Below are positions 1 to 9,351 of a DNA stretch of 64,000 nucleotides, piece by piece. Position numbers and translations under genes: made by a program. The DNA is from Flavobacterium sp. UBA2787. Lineage in GTDB: Bacteria > Bacteroidota > Bacteroidia > Flavobacteriales > Flavobacteriaceae. The stretch covers positions 62,001-126,000 of the forward strand of contig DEHZ01000016.1 in NCBI GenBank assembly GCA_002352205.1. Reading direction: 5' to 3'. Under the pieces are notes generated by a model. That model saw only the letters and a list, made by a program, of their open reading frames with translations, did no database searches and was not told the DNA's origin. Every line of letters begins with the position of its first letter. The stretch's first letter is position 1.

Positions 1-852
1 TTTTTTACCAATCTCAGCCGGAGAATCTACTACGTGAATTCCACTTTCTCTCATAATTCTTTTCTTCGCTTCTGCTGTGTCATCTGCACCACCAACGATA
101 GCACCTGCGTGACCCATTGTTCTTCCTTTTGGAGCGGTTTCACCTGCGATAAAACCAACAACCGGCTTGCGATTTCCGTCAGCTTTAATCCATTTTGCAG
201 CATCTGCTTCTAATTGACCACCAATTTCACCAATCATTACGATACAATGTGTTTCAGGATCATTCATTAATAATTCTACTGCTTCTTTGGTTGTGGTTCC
301 AATGATTGGATCTCCACCAATTCCGATAGCAGTTGTAATTCCCAAACCTTGTTTCACAACTTGGTCAGCTGCTTCATAGGTTAACGTTCCAGATTTTGAA
401 ACGATTCCAACATTTCCTTTTTTGAAAACAAAGCCCGGCATAATACCAACTTTTGCTTCTTCCGGAGTGATTACACCCGGACAGTTTGGACCGATTAAAC
501 GACAGTTTTTAGTTTTAATATAAGCGTATGCTTTTATCATATCTGCCACAGGAATTCCTTCTGTGATAGTGATAATTACTTTAATTCCGGCATCGGCAGC
601 CTCCATAATGGCATCGGCAGCAAAAGCGGGTGGTACAAAAATGATAGTTGTGTCTGCTCCTGCTTTTTCAACAGCATCTTTTACTGTGTTGAAAACAGGA
701 CGATCTAAATGCGTTGTTCCTCCTTTACCCGGAGTAACTCCACCAACTACATTTGTTCCGTATTCAATCATTTGTGAAGCATGAAATGTTCCTTCGCTTC
801 CTGTAAATCCTTGAACAATTATTTTTGAATCTTTATTAACTAAAACGCTCAT
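1..852 (-). CDS. sucD: Succinyl-CoA synthetase alpha subunit (3' end cut by window)
   Basis: Alpha subunit of succinate-CoA ligase, which makes ATP or GTP from succinyl-CoA in the TCA cycle together with the beta subunit SucC. The 284 codons visible begin with an ATG at 852 and run off the left edge; the family is about 290 residues, so only the last few are missing. An N-terminal CoA-binding Rossmann domain ([10 protein letters not shown] near residue 16) and the phospho-histidine loop GHAGAIVGG near the C terminus are both present. A TACTTTTG box at 886-893 lies just upstream, so the gene seems to have its own promoter although it follows the lpx/efp block on the same strand. Confidence 0.96.
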   Translation of the reverse strand, partial: MSVLVNKDSKIIVQGFTGSEGTFHASQMIEYGTNVVGGVTPGKGGTTHLDRPVFNTVKDAVEKAGADTTIIFVPPAFAADAIMEAADAGIKVIITITEGIPVADMIKAYAYIKTKNCRLIGPNCPGVITPEEAKVGIMPGFVFKKGNVGIVSKSGTLTYEAADQVVKQGLGITTAIGIGGDPIIGTTTKEAVELLMNDPETHCIVMIGEIGGQLEADAAKWIKADGNRKPVVGFIAGETAPKGRTMGHAGAIVGGADDTAEAKKRIMRESGIHVVDSPAEIGKK

Positions 853-885
853 GATTGTGTTTGTTTGTGTTTAATTTTCGAGTTA

Positions 886-893
886 CAAAAGTA
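886..893 (-). promoter_or_regulatory. Flavobacterial -7 box for sucD
   Basis: Reads TACTTTTG on the minus strand, an exact match to the Bacteroidota -7 consensus TAnnTTTG. It lies 34 bp before the sucD ATG, leaving a leader of roughly 30 nt. The assignment rests on sequence match and position only. Confidence 0.6.
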
Positions 894-962
894 ATTCTTT
901 CGATTACTTTTTTTATGCTTTTTTATATTTTTTTTTGCAAAATTACTATACAATTTATTTTT

Positions 963-1325
963 TTAAGGTAATTGGCTCATTTGATAACCTCGAAACAATT
1001 TTCCGTCAACAATTTCCCAAATCACAAAAAAATAAGCTAATCGATTGATTTGGTTAGGATTTTCAATAGTAGTCCCAAAATGAGTGTAATGCACAGAAAC
1101 TAAATTATCTTCCGCTAAAATTTGATGAATTTGAACCACAAATGTTTCATATCCAATCTTTAAATCATTCGCCATTTGTAATAATCCGTCACGGTCTTTT
1201 TTGAAAAAACCCTTGCTGCTGTTCCATTCCAGAACAACTTCGGGGTGTAAAAAAGATTCTAATGTTTTGCTGTTATACAAAGCATCCGAATTATAAAACG
1301 ATTGAACTAATTCTTTTGGGTTCAT
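963..1325 (-). CDS. NTF2/SnoaL-like domain protein
   Basis: A 120-residue protein with the layout of a single NTF2-like (SnoaL, DUF4440-type) cone fold: an N-terminal helix (ELVQSFYNSDALYNSKTLES), a HPEVVLEWNSS strand and a C-terminal GKLFRGYQM strand. Members of this fold are small isomerases, hydrolases or binding proteins, and the sequence does not say which. It starts 1 bp after the upstream lpxD-like gene ends (stop codon at 1327-1329), so the two are very likely co-transcribed. No signal peptide is seen, so it is cytoplasmic. The fold is fairly sure; the function is unknown. Confidence 0.75.
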   Translation of the reverse strand: MNPKELVQSFYNSDALYNSKTLESFLHPEVVLEWNSSKGFFKKDRDGLLQMANDLKIGYETFVVQIHQILAEDNLVSVHYTHFGTTIENPNQINRLAYFFVIWEIVDGKLFRGYQMSQLP

Positions 1326-1326
1326 C

Positions 1327-2256
1327 TTATTTTAGTTTTTCAATTATCTCCGGTATTCGTTTAATATTAGCCAATTGTTTCAACTTTTCACGTGATTCTT
1401 CAATTGGTGTTCCGAAATAGGTTTTTCCTCCATCAACTGATTTTGTCACGCCGGTTTGTCCCATAATTACAGCCTTAGAACCAATTGTGATTCCGCTTGT
1501 TGTGCCTACTTGCCCCCATAAAGTTACTTCATCTTCGATGATTACGCAACCTGCAATTCCGGTTTGTGCTGCAATTAGGCATTTTTTTCCGATAACGGTA
1601 TCATGACCAACATGTACTTGGTTATCAATTTTTGTTCCGGCACCAATGGTTGTATCGCCTGTTACGCCTCTATCAATGGTGCACAAGGCTCCAATTCCAA
1701 CATTATCTTCAACCACTACTCGACCTCCGGAAAGTAATTGATCAAATCCTTCTGGTCTTTTTTTGTAGTAAAAAGCATCGGCACCTAAAATAGTTCCTGC
1801 TTGAATAATTACGTTATCGCCAATTACACAATGATCATAAATGGAAACATTTGCGTGGATGAGACAATTTTTACCGATTTTCACATGATTTCCAATAAAG
1901 CAATTCGGTTGAATTACAGTTCCTTCGCCAATTTGAGCAGAAGATGAAATCGATACATTTGAATAGGTAAACGGTCTGAAATGATTCGTTAACTTATTAA
2001 AATCACGAAAGGGATCATCAGAAATCAACAAGGCTTTTCCGTCAGGACAATCCACTTGTTTATTAATTAGAACAATAGTTGCTGCCGATTGAAGAGCTTT
2101 ATCATAATATTTCGGATGATCAACAAATACAATATCCCCGGGTTCAACCACATGAATTTCATTCATTCCCTGAACCGGAAAATTTTCATCTCCCACAAAT
2201 TCACTTCCAATAATTTGAGCTATTTCTTTGAGCGAATGCGTTTTTGGAAATTTCAT
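1327..2256 (-). CDS. Second LpxD-like UDP-3-O-acylglucosamine N-acyltransferase
   Basis: A 309-residue left-handed beta-helix protein with many hexapeptide repeats (for example VIGDNVIIQAGTILGADAF). It has an LpxD-type N-terminal uridine-binding domain (residues 1-95) and the catalytic-type HVGHD segment followed by IAAQTGIAG. It is a paralogue of the LpxD at 5142-6167 and shorter at both ends; the closing FGTPIEESREKLKQLANIKRIPEI helix resembles the usual LpxD tail. It lies downstream of efp in the lipid A block. It could acylate the same lipid A precursor with another acyl chain, or a different nucleotide sugar. Annotated by family only. Confidence 0.85.
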   Translation of the reverse strand: MKFPKTHSLKEIAQIIGSEFVGDENFPVQGMNEIHVVEPGDIVFVDHPKYYDKALQSAATIVLINKQVDCPDGKALLISDDPFRDFNKLTNHFRPFTYSNVSISSSAQIGEGTVIQPNCFIGNHVKIGKNCLIHANVSIYDHCVIGDNVIIQAGTILGADAFYYKKRPEGFDQLLSGGRVVVEDNVGIGALCTIDRGVTGDTTIGAGTKIDNQVHVGHDTVIGKKCLIAAQTGIAGCVIIEDEVTLWGQVGTTSGITIGSKAVIMGQTGVTKSVDGGKTYFGTPIEESREKLKQLANIKRIPEIIEKLK

Positions 2257-2299
2257 AAAACTTGAAATTTGTTATTGAAATTGATATTGATTTTTAAAA

Positions 2300-2866
2300 T
2301 TATTCTTTTACACGCTCCATATAAGCACCCGAAGCTGTATCAATTTTAATTTTATCGCCTTCGTTGATGAATAAAGGAACGTTTACACTTGCACCTGTTT
2401 CTACTTTAGCTGGTTTTGTTGCGTTTGTTGCGGTATTTCCTTTTACACCCGGTTCTGTATAAGTTACTTCCAAAATAATTGAAGCCGGCATATCAACTGA
2501 CAAAGGTAAATCGGTTTCTGTATTAATTTGAACCATTACGTTTGTTCCTTCTTTCAATAAATCCGGAGCATCTAACACATCTTTATTCAATGTAATTTGC
2601 TCAAAACTTTCTGTATTCATGAAATAAAACTCAGTTCCTTCTGAATATAAAAACTGGAATGTATGCGTTTCCACACGAACTACATCAATTTTATGTCCTG
2701 CAGAAAATGTGTTGTCTAACACTTTTCCGTTGGTTAAACTTTTTAATTTGGTACGAACAAAAGCAGGACCTTTTCCTGGTTTTACGTGAAGAAATTCAAT
2801 AATTTTATAAATATCGTGGTTGTGTTTGATACATAATCCGTTTCTAATATCTGAAGTACTTGCCAT
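2300..2866 (-). CDS. efp: Elongation factor P
   Basis: Translation factor EF-P, which relieves ribosome stalling at consecutive prolines. The 188-residue length is normal for the family. Domain I carries the loop HVKPGKGPAF, whose lysine sits at the tip that is post-translationally modified in many bacteria. Domains II and III follow, ending in the conserved GDKIKIDTASGAYMERVKE-like tail. It sits between lpxA and the second lpxD-like gene on the same strand. Gaps of 43 and 82 bp on either side leave room for its own control. Confidence 0.97.
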   Translation of the reverse strand: MASTSDIRNGLCIKHNHDIYKIIEFLHVKPGKGPAFVRTKLKSLTNGKVLDNTFSAGHKIDVVRVETHTFQFLYSEGTEFYFMNTESFEQITLNKDVLDAPDLLKEGTNVMVQINTETDLPLSVDMPASIILEVTYTEPGVKGNTATNATKPAKVETGASVNVPLFINEGDKIKIDTASGAYMERVKE

Positions 2867-2948
2867 TCTTGTTTTATTTTAATTTTAATTTGTTTGTTAT
2901 TTTTTGTTAGGAAATACTATTACCTATCACCATTTACCTATTACCTTT

Positions 2949-3734
2949 TTAATAAACTCCTGTATAACCCTTCATTACACCTCGTGAAGAGTTTCTGATA
3001 AACTGAAGAATTTCATCACGTTCCGGCGAAGCTGCCATTTCTGCTTCTATAATGCTCACTGCTTGTGATGTATTATAATTTTTTTGGTATAATATTCTGT
3101 ATATTTCTTGAATCTCTCTGATTTTTTCAGATGTAAATCCTCTTCTTCGTAATCCAACTGAATTAATTCCAACATAAGAAAGTGGTTCTTTTGCCGCTTT
3201 TGTAAAAGGCGGAACATCTTTTCTTACCAACGAACCTCCTGAAATCATTGCATGATCACCAATGTTAATGAACTGATGAACAGCAGCCAATCCGCCAATA
3301 ATTGCAAAATTACCTACGGTAACGTGGCCGGCTAAAGCCACTCCGTTAACAATAATGGCGTTATCACCAATATGGCAATCGTGAGCTACGTGAGCAGTTG
3401 CCATAATAAGACAATTTTTTCCAATTGTGGTTTGGCCTGAAGCAATGGTTCCTCTATTGATGGTTACACACTCTCGAATAGTAGAATTATCACCAATAAT
3501 TGCAAGTGAATCTTCTCCACCAAATTTTAAATCTTGCGGAACCGCTGAAATTACAGCTCCGGGAAAAATATTGCAATTCTTACCAATTCTGGCTCCTTCC
3601 ATTATGGTTACGTTGGATCCAATCCAGGTTCCTTCGCCAATAACTACATTATTATGAATGGTTGTAAAAGGGTCAATTACTACATTTCGTGCAATTTTTG
3701 CTCCTGGGTGTACGTATGCTAAAGGTTGATTCAT
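2949..3734 (-). CDS. lpxA: UDP-N-acetylglucosamine acyltransferase
   Basis: First enzyme of lipid A synthesis; transfers a 3-hydroxyacyl chain from acyl carrier protein to the 3-OH of UDP-GlcNAc in the cytoplasm. The 261 residues match the family length. Hexapeptide repeats fill residues 1-185, with the catalytic-histidine segment AHVAHDCHIGDNA near residue 115-127, followed by the helical C-terminal domain (GLRRRGFTSEKIREIQEIYR). It starts 10 bp after the lpxC-fabZ stop, so it belongs to the lpxD/lpxC-fabZ/lpxA operon. Confidence 0.97.
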   Translation of the reverse strand: MNQPLAYVHPGAKIARNVVIDPFTTIHNNVVIGEGTWIGSNVTIMEGARIGKNCNIFPGAVISAVPQDLKFGGEDSLAIIGDNSTIRECVTINRGTIASGQTTIGKNCLIMATAHVAHDCHIGDNAIIVNGVALAGHVTVGNFAIIGGLAAVHQFINIGDHAMISGGSLVRKDVPPFTKAAKEPLSYVGINSVGLRRRGFTSEKIREIQEIYRILYQKNYNTSQAVSIIEAEMAASPERDEILQFIRNSSRGVMKGYTGVY

Positions 3735-3744
3735 AGTTTAGTTG

Positions 3745-5145
3745 TTAGTTCTTTTTGGCAATTTGTGCCATTAGTTCGGCTTCTGCAACCAATTTTCCAT
3801 TGGCATACGCATTGGCTTGCATGTGACAAATTCCGCGACGAATTGGTGTAATTAAATCACATTTAAAAATCAATGTATCACCCGGTAATACTTTATGTTT
3901 GAATTTTACATTATCGATCTTCATAAAATAAGTAAGGTAATTTTCAGGATCCGGAACAGTACTTAATACCAAAATTCCGCCTGTTTGAGCCATTGCTTCT
4001 ACAATTAAAACACCCGGCATTACCGGAGCATCGGGAAAATGACCTATAAAGAATGGTTCGTTCATGGTCACATTTTTCAAACCTACAACATGTGATTCTG
4101 ATAATTCAAAAATTTTATCAATCAACAAAAACGGTGGTCGGTGTGGCAACATGGCCATAATTTTATGAATATCCATCAATGGTTCTTGATGCAAATCATA
4201 TGTTGGAACCTGATTTCGTTGCTCTATTTTAATAATTTTTGCAAGTTTTTTTGCAAATTGTGTATTTACAAAATGTCCTGGTTTATTGGCAATTACTTTT
4301 CCTTGAATTCTTGTTCCAATCAGGGCTAAATCACCAACAACATCCAGTAATTTATGACGAGCTGCTTCATTTGGATAATGCAATGTCAAATTGTCTAAAA
4401 TTCCGTTTGGTTTTACCGAAATTTTATCTTTTCCGAAAGCAGTTCTTAAATTTTCCATAGTTTCTGTTGAAATTTCTTTGTCAACATAAACGATAGCATT
4501 ATTTAAATCACCTCCTTTTATTAATCCATTATTTAACATGGATTCCAACTCATGCAAGAAACTGAATGTTCTGGCATCAGCAATTTCCTTTTTAAAATCG
4601 CCAATATTTTTTAATGTCGCATTTTGAGTTCCTAATACTTTTGTACCAAAATCAACCATTGCAGTTACTTGATACGAATCAGAAGGCATTACTAGAATTT
4701 CACTTCCTGTTGCTTCGTCTGTATATGAAATAACTTCTTTAACAACATATACTTTTCTATCCGCATCTTGTTCAACCACTTCTGCTTGTTCAAGTGCTTC
4801 AACAAAATATTTGGATGAACCATCCATAATTGGTGGCTCAGAAGCGTTTAGCTCAATAATAAGATTATCAATATCGCATCCAACGCAAGCTGCTAAAACA
4901 TGTTCTGAAGTTTGAATTTTAACCGCATTTTTTTCTAAATTGGTTCCACGTTGTGTATTTACCACATAATTTGCATCTGCTTCAATAATTGGATGACCTT
5001 CTAAATCCACTCTTACAAATGAAAATCCGTTGTTAACCGGAGCGGGTTTGAATGTCATAACAACTTCCTGACCGGTGTGTAATCCTACTCCTTTTAAAGT
5101 AACTTCGTTTTTTATGGTTTTTTGTTTAACCGATTGTACCATCAT
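3745..5145 (-). CDS. lpxC-fabZ: Bifunctional LpxC deacetylase / FabZ dehydratase fusion
   Basis: Two enzymes in one 466-residue chain. The N-terminal two thirds is the zinc UDP-3-O-acyl-GlcNAc deacetylase LpxC: SEHVLAA at residues 80-86 supplies a zinc histidine, and a later HKLLDVVGDLALIG segment supplies further ligands. The C-terminal third is 3-hydroxyacyl-ACP dehydratase FabZ, with LPHRPPFLLID and the catalytic HFPDAPVMPGVLIVEAMAQ. The fusion links lipid A commitment to hydroxyacyl-ACP supply and is common in Bacteroidota. The start codon overlaps the lpxD stop by 4 bp (ATGA). Met1 and Met2 are both possible starts. Confidence 0.97.
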   Translation of the reverse strand: MMVQSVKQKTIKNEVTLKGVGLHTGQEVVMTFKPAPVNNGFSFVRVDLEGHPIIEADANYVVNTQRGTNLEKNAVKIQTSEHVLAACVGCDIDNLIIELNASEPPIMDGSSKYFVEALEQAEVVEQDADRKVYVVKEVISYTDEATGSEILVMPSDSYQVTAMVDFGTKVLGTQNATLKNIGDFKKEIADARTFSFLHELESMLNNGLIKGGDLNNAIVYVDKEISTETMENLRTAFGKDKISVKPNGILDNLTLHYPNEAARHKLLDVVGDLALIGTRIQGKVIANKPGHFVNTQFAKKLAKIIKIEQRNQVPTYDLHQEPLMDIHKIMAMLPHRPPFLLIDKIFELSESHVVGLKNVTMNEPFFIGHFPDAPVMPGVLIVEAMAQTGGILVLSTVPDPENYLTYFMKIDNVKFKHKVLPGDTLIFKCDLITPIRRGICHMQANAYANGKLVAEAELMAQIAKKN

Positions 5146-6167
5146 TCTTTAGTTATTGTTTTTTTTAATACTTCTAAATCGCTTACAATTTTTGGCAAAT
5201 TTCTAAAATGTACATATGATTTGCTGTAATCTCCATAATTGAAGGATGGTGAACCCTGTACTGTCTCTCCGTCTTTGAGATTTTTACCTATTCCGGATTG
5301 AGCTTGGATACGTACTCCATCACCTATAACAATGTGACCAGCAATTCCTACTTGACCGCCAATCAAACAATTCTTTCCTATTCTAGTTGATCCTGCAATT
5401 CCTGTTTGTGCTGCAATTACAGTGTTTTCACCAATTTCGACATTGTGAGCCACATGAATTTGATTATCAAATTTTACACCTCGTCTTATAATTGTTGAAC
5501 CTAACGTTGCTCTATCAATTGTTGAACAAGCTCCAATTTCTACATCATCTTCAATTATAACATTGCCTATTTGTGGAATTTTATCAAAACTACCGTCTGC
5601 CATGGGTGCAAATCCAAATCCATCAGAACCTACTATTGTTCCTGAATGTATAGTGCAATTGTTTCCTATTTCCGTTTCCGAATAAATTCTTGCACCGGCG
5701 AAAAATACGCAATTATCACCAATTAAAACATTATCTCCGATAAAACTGTTGGGATATATTTTTACGTTTTTACCGATTTTTACATTTTTACCTATATAGC
5801 AAAAACTCCCTAAATATAATCCCTCACCATAGGTAACTCCTTCTGAAATAACGGAAGGTTGCTCGATACCGGATTTCATTAATTTTACTTGATTATAATA
5901 TTCCAGTAATTTTGAAAAAGACTTGTAGGCATCTTCTACTTTTATTAATGTTGCCGAAATTTCGTGTTCCGGCTCAAAAGAATTATTTACAATAGCAATG
6001 GATGCCTTGGTGCTATATATGTAATTTACGTATTTTGGATTGGCTAAAAAAGTAAGCGAACCTTCGGATCCCTCTTCAATTTTAGACAATTTATAGACTT
6101 CTACATTGGGGTTACCAACGACTTCGCCTTCTAATATGTTTGCTATTTGTGCTGCAGTGAATTTCAT
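5142..6167 (-). CDS. lpxD: UDP-3-O-acylglucosamine N-acyltransferase
   Basis: Third enzyme of lipid A synthesis; adds the N-linked hydroxyacyl chain to UDP-3-O-acyl-glucosamine. The 341 residues have an N-terminal uridine-binding domain (1-100), a long run of hexapeptide repeats and the catalytic-histidine stretch QIHVAHNVEIGENTVIAAQT. The C-terminal helix (NLPKIVSDLEVLKKTI) is typical. The stop overlaps the lpxC-fabZ start, so translation is coupled. This is the full-length orthologue; the shorter copy at 1327-2256 is the paralogue. Confidence 0.96.
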   Translation of the reverse strand: MKFTAAQIANILEGEVVGNPNVEVYKLSKIEEGSEGSLTFLANPKYVNYIYSTKASIAIVNNSFEPEHEISATLIKVEDAYKSFSKLLEYYNQVKLMKSGIEQPSVISEGVTYGEGLYLGSFCYIGKNVKIGKNVKIYPNSFIGDNVLIGDNCVFFAGARIYSETEIGNNCTIHSGTIVGSDGFGFAPMADGSFDKIPQIGNVIIEDDVEIGACSTIDRATLGSTIIRRGVKFDNQIHVAHNVEIGENTVIAAQTGIAGSTRIGKNCLIGGQVGIAGHIVIGDGVRIQAQSGIGKNLKDGETVQGSPSFNYGDYSKSYVHFRNLPKIVSDLEVLKKTITKE

Positions 6168-6191
6168 TCTGACAAAAATATAAAAAACTAC

Positions 6192-7487
6192 CTAAAATTT
6201 GTTAATTTCTTCAAGTACTTTTGGAAAACAAATGTAGTATTTGGTTACGGGTTTTGAGAATGCTCTCGAATTAAGTTGATCAGAAGAAATTACGATATCT
6301 TCTACAGTCCTGTCTTTTTTAACAATTTTAATTGGTTGCGACTCTTTATTGTAACCTAGTGTCTTTATTTTTCCTTTAAAAACAAAATAATCCATTTCTG
6401 ACATAGAGATAGGATATTGTTGCAATAACTGTTCTTTATATGTTGTTAATACTTCTCTATCAAACTTTTCATTGCTCACTCTAATTTTCAGTAAATCTCT
6501 GTTGATAATCATTTTACTTAAACAACTCAGTACAAAATCGTCATGATATTGCCATGATTTCATCGCACTCATGATATCAAAATCGTCTAATTGCGAAAAT
6601 TTTTCTAAAATTTCAGTAGTAAAATCTTCTTTTTCAATTTTATTACTCAAGAAAAATGAAAGTGGTTTTGATGCATCCAAAACAATTCCTTTTTGAGAAA
6701 GTTCTTTGGCTCTTTTTAATGCTTTAGTAAGAATTAGTTCTGCCACCAAACTGGTTTTATGCAAATAGGCTTGCCAATACATCAATCGTCTGGCCATAAG
6801 AAATTTTTCGATGGAATAAATGGCTTTTTCTTCCACAACCAACACATCATCAATCACATTTAACATCTGAATTAATCGGTCGGAATTGATATTTCCTTCG
6901 GCCACACCGGAATAAAAACTATCTCTTTTTAAATAATCCATCCGATCCATATCCAACTGACTTGAAATCAATTGAAGCATGAATTTTCTATGATATTCGC
7001 CTTTAAAAACCTGAATTGCTAAACTTAACTTCCCATCAAATTCCTCGTTAAGCTGATTCATAAATAACAGGGAAATTTCTTCGTGATGCACATTTTCAAC
7101 AATACTTTGCTCCAAAGCATGCGAAAATGGTCCGTGACCAATATCGTGAAGCAAAATGGCAACATAAAGTGCTGTTTCTTCATCTTGCGAAATTGAAATT
7201 CCCTTAAACCGCAATACTTCAACCGACTTCTGCATCAAATGCATCGCTCCCAAAGCATGATGAAAACGAGTATGATGAGCTCCGGGATAGACCAAATATG
7301 ACAATCCCATTTGAGAAATTCTTCGCAATCGCTGAAAGTATGGGTGCTGAATTAAATCGAAAACCAATTCATTCGGAATACTAATAAAACCGTAGATTGG
7401 ATCGTTAAAGATTTTTAATTTATTGGTTCGACTCACAAAGTTAGAATTGGATTGCAAATATACTGATTTTGATTTTGTATTAATCAA
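6192..7487 (-). CDS. HD-domain phosphohydrolase (dNTPase-like)
   Basis: A 431-residue cytoplasmic protein with an HD metal-binding domain: the histidine in FHHALGAMHLM, the pair in LHDIGHGPFSHALE and a later aspartate (DMDRMDYLKRDSFYSG). This order matches the SAMHD1/dGTPase-like branch, whose members hydrolyse dNTPs or related nucleotides; the substrate here is not shown. It precedes lpxD on the same strand with a 24-bp gap, so it may head that operon. It is transcribed divergently from porX. Confidence 0.88.
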   Translation of the reverse strand: MINTKSKSVYLQSNSNFVSRTNKLKIFNDPIYGFISIPNELVFDLIQHPYFQRLRRISQMGLSYLVYPGAHHTRFHHALGAMHLMQKSVEVLRFKGISISQDEETALYVAILLHDIGHGPFSHALEQSIVENVHHEEISLLFMNQLNEEFDGKLSLAIQVFKGEYHRKFMLQLISSQLDMDRMDYLKRDSFYSGVAEGNINSDRLIQMLNVIDDVLVVEEKAIYSIEKFLMARRLMYWQAYLHKTSLVAELILTKALKRAKELSQKGIVLDASKPLSFFLSNKIEKEDFTTEILEKFSQLDDFDIMSAMKSWQYHDDFVLSCLSKMIINRDLLKIRVSNEKFDREVLTTYKEQLLQQYPISMSEMDYFVFKGKIKTLGYNKESQPIKIVKKDRTVEDIVISSDQLNSRAFSKPVTKYYICFPKVLEEINKF

Positions 7488-7561
7488 CGATTTTTTTACA
7501 ATAACTTTAATACTTCCTACGTTCGATAATTGTTAAATTGCACCAAATAAAAAACACCTTT

Positions 7562-9115
7562 ATGGACAAAATAAAAATTCTTTGGGTAGATGATGAAATT
7601 GATTTACTTAAACCACATATTCTTTTTTTAGAAAATAAAAATTATGCCGTGACCACGTGCAATAATGGTCGTGATGCGGTTGATATATTTGAAGAAAACC
7701 AGTTTGACATTGTCTTTTTGGATGAAAACATGCCCGGAATGAGTGGTTTAGAAACCCTTTCGGAAATGAAAGAGAAAAAATCGGCTGTTCCTGTGATTAT
7801 GATTACCAAAAGCGAAGAAGAACATATCATGGAAGAAGCCATTGGTTCTAAAATTGCTGATTATTTGATAAAACCGGTTAATCCCAATCAAATTTTGTTG
7901 GCTTTAAAGAAAAATTTAGATCATTCCCGTTTAATTACCGAAAAAACGACGTTGGATTATCAGAAAGAATTTCGAAAAATTGCGATGGACTTAGCGATGG
8001 TAAACTCTTTTGAAGATTGGACTGAACTGTATAAAAAATTAATTTTCTGGGAAATTGAATTAGAAAACATAGAAGACCAAGGATTAATTTCCATCTTAGA
8101 ATCTCAAAAAGTGGAAGCCAACACTCAATTCGGAAAATTTATTGAAAAAAATTACGAAAAATGGTTTGAAGATAAAGCAGATAAACCGGTTTTATCACAC
8201 AAATTATTCAGAGAATATGTTGTTCCGGAAATCGTAAAAAAAGATAAACCTATTTTGTTTGTGGTGATAGACAATTTGCGTTATGACCAATGGAAAGCTT
8301 TTGAAAGTGTAGTTAATAATCATTACAAACCCGAAAAAGAAGCCGCTTATTACGCCATGTTGCCAACTGCTACACAGTATGCAAGAAATGCTATTTTCTC
8401 AGGTTTAACGCCATTGGAAATGGAAAAACAATTTCCTCAATATTGGCGAAATGATGTAGAAGACGGTGGAAAAAATCTTTACGAAGGCGAATTTTTAGAA
8501 GCTCAATTAAAACGATTAGGCCTACACATTAAAAGTGAATACTATAAAATCACCAATTTTAAAGACGGTAAAAAGTTAGTTGATAATTTCAAAGGTTTAA
8601 AAAACAACGATTTAACTACCATTGTTTATAATTTTGTAGATATGCTTTCGCACGCCAAAACCGAAATGGAAGTGGTTAAAGAATTGGCTTCCAATGACAA
8701 AGCGTATCGTTCGTTAACACTAAGCTGGTTCAAGAATTCTCCTCTGTTGGAAATGATTCAAATGGCTCAACAAATGGGTTTCAAACTCATTTTAACCACT
8801 GATCACGGGACCATAAATGTAAAAAACCCATCAAAAGTGATTGGTGATAAAAACACAAGTTTGAACCTTCGTTATAAAACCGGACGAAGTTTAACCTACG
8901 AAGACAAAGATGTTTATGCGGTAAAAGACCCGAAAAAAATCGGTTTACCCTCCATCAATATGAGTAGTTCTTTTATTTTTGCCAAAAATGATTTATTCTT
9001 GGCATATGTAAATAATTACAATCATTATGTGAGTTATTATCGAAATTCGTATCAGCATGGCGGAATTTCATTGGAGGAAATGATTGTGCCGTTTTTGGTT
9101 TTTAATCCGAGGTAA
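7562..9115 (+). CDS. porX: PorX-type response regulator with PglZ domain
   Basis: A 517-residue two-part regulator. Residues 1-125 form a CheY-like receiver with the acidic pair at 10-11, the phosphorylatable Asp54 (VFLDENMPG) and the conserved lysine in YLIKPV. The rest is an alkaline-phosphatase-like PglZ domain, with PILFVVIDNLRYDQW and a metal-site-like LILTTDHGT. PorX controls type IX secretion in Porphyromonas together with PorY; the PglZ half has phosphodiesterase activity there. An upstream in-frame TTG at 7538 would add eight residues, but the ATG at 7562 starts exactly at the receiver fold. No kinase gene is adjacent, as is usual. Confidence 0.93.
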   Translation: MDKIKILWVDDEIDLLKPHILFLENKNYAVTTCNNGRDAVDIFEENQFDIVFLDENMPGMSGLETLSEMKEKKSAVPVIMITKSEEEHIMEEAIGSKIADYLIKPVNPNQILLALKKNLDHSRLITEKTTLDYQKEFRKIAMDLAMVNSFEDWTELYKKLIFWEIELENIEDQGLISILESQKVEANTQFGKFIEKNYEKWFEDKADKPVLSHKLFREYVVPEIVKKDKPILFVVIDNLRYDQWKAFESVVNNHYKPEKEAAYYAMLPTATQYARNAIFSGLTPLEMEKQFPQYWRNDVEDGGKNLYEGEFLEAQLKRLGLHIKSEYYKITNFKDGKKLVDNFKGLKNNDLTTIVYNFVDMLSHAKTEMEVVKELASNDKAYRSLTLSWFKNSPLLEMIQMAQQMGFKLILTTDHGTINVKNPSKVIGDKNTSLNLRYKTGRSLTYEDKDVYAVKDPKKIGLPSINMSSSFIFAKNDLFLAYVNNYNHYVSYYRNSYQHGGISLEEMIVPFLVFNPR

Positions 9116-9116
9116 A

Positions 9117-9276
9117 GTCAGTTGTCGGTTGTCAGTTGTCGGTTGAAAACAGTAGAAATTTAGCAGGAACAAATCTATTTAAATCAGTTATAGTGAAGCT
9201 ATCAAAAATCTGTGAAAATCAGTTCAATCAGTGAAAATCTGTGTGCTATTATCTAACCCCTCTCCAAAGGAGAGGG
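9117..9276. repeat. Repeat-rich intergenic stretch
   Basis: No gene is seen. A 14-base unit GTCAGTTGTCGGTT occurs twice in tandem (9117-9130, 9131-9144). It is followed by near-repeats of an AATCTGTGAAAATCAG type sequence (about 9208-9243) and by a palindrome with arms CCCTCTCC (9258-9265) and GGAGAGGG (9269-9276). The palindrome may help terminate porX transcripts. Similar short repeats occur again at 9770-9950. Confidence 0.6.
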
Positions 9277-9351
9277 TGATTGGAACCCATAAAATTTGCT
9301 AATTTTGCAATTTGAATCAAATTCTGTGTACCACAAAAAGTGAAAACTAAA

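Noticed and set aside
4141-4460. Plus-strand frames inside lpxC-fabZ, and similar frames opposite other genes
   Set aside because: They run antisense to a strongly conserved gene and have no domain, promoter or codon use of their own.
9117-9144. Tandem 14-mer as the start of a CRISPR array
   Set aside because: Only two units with no spacer between them and no cas gene nearby. No CRISPR array was seen in the window.
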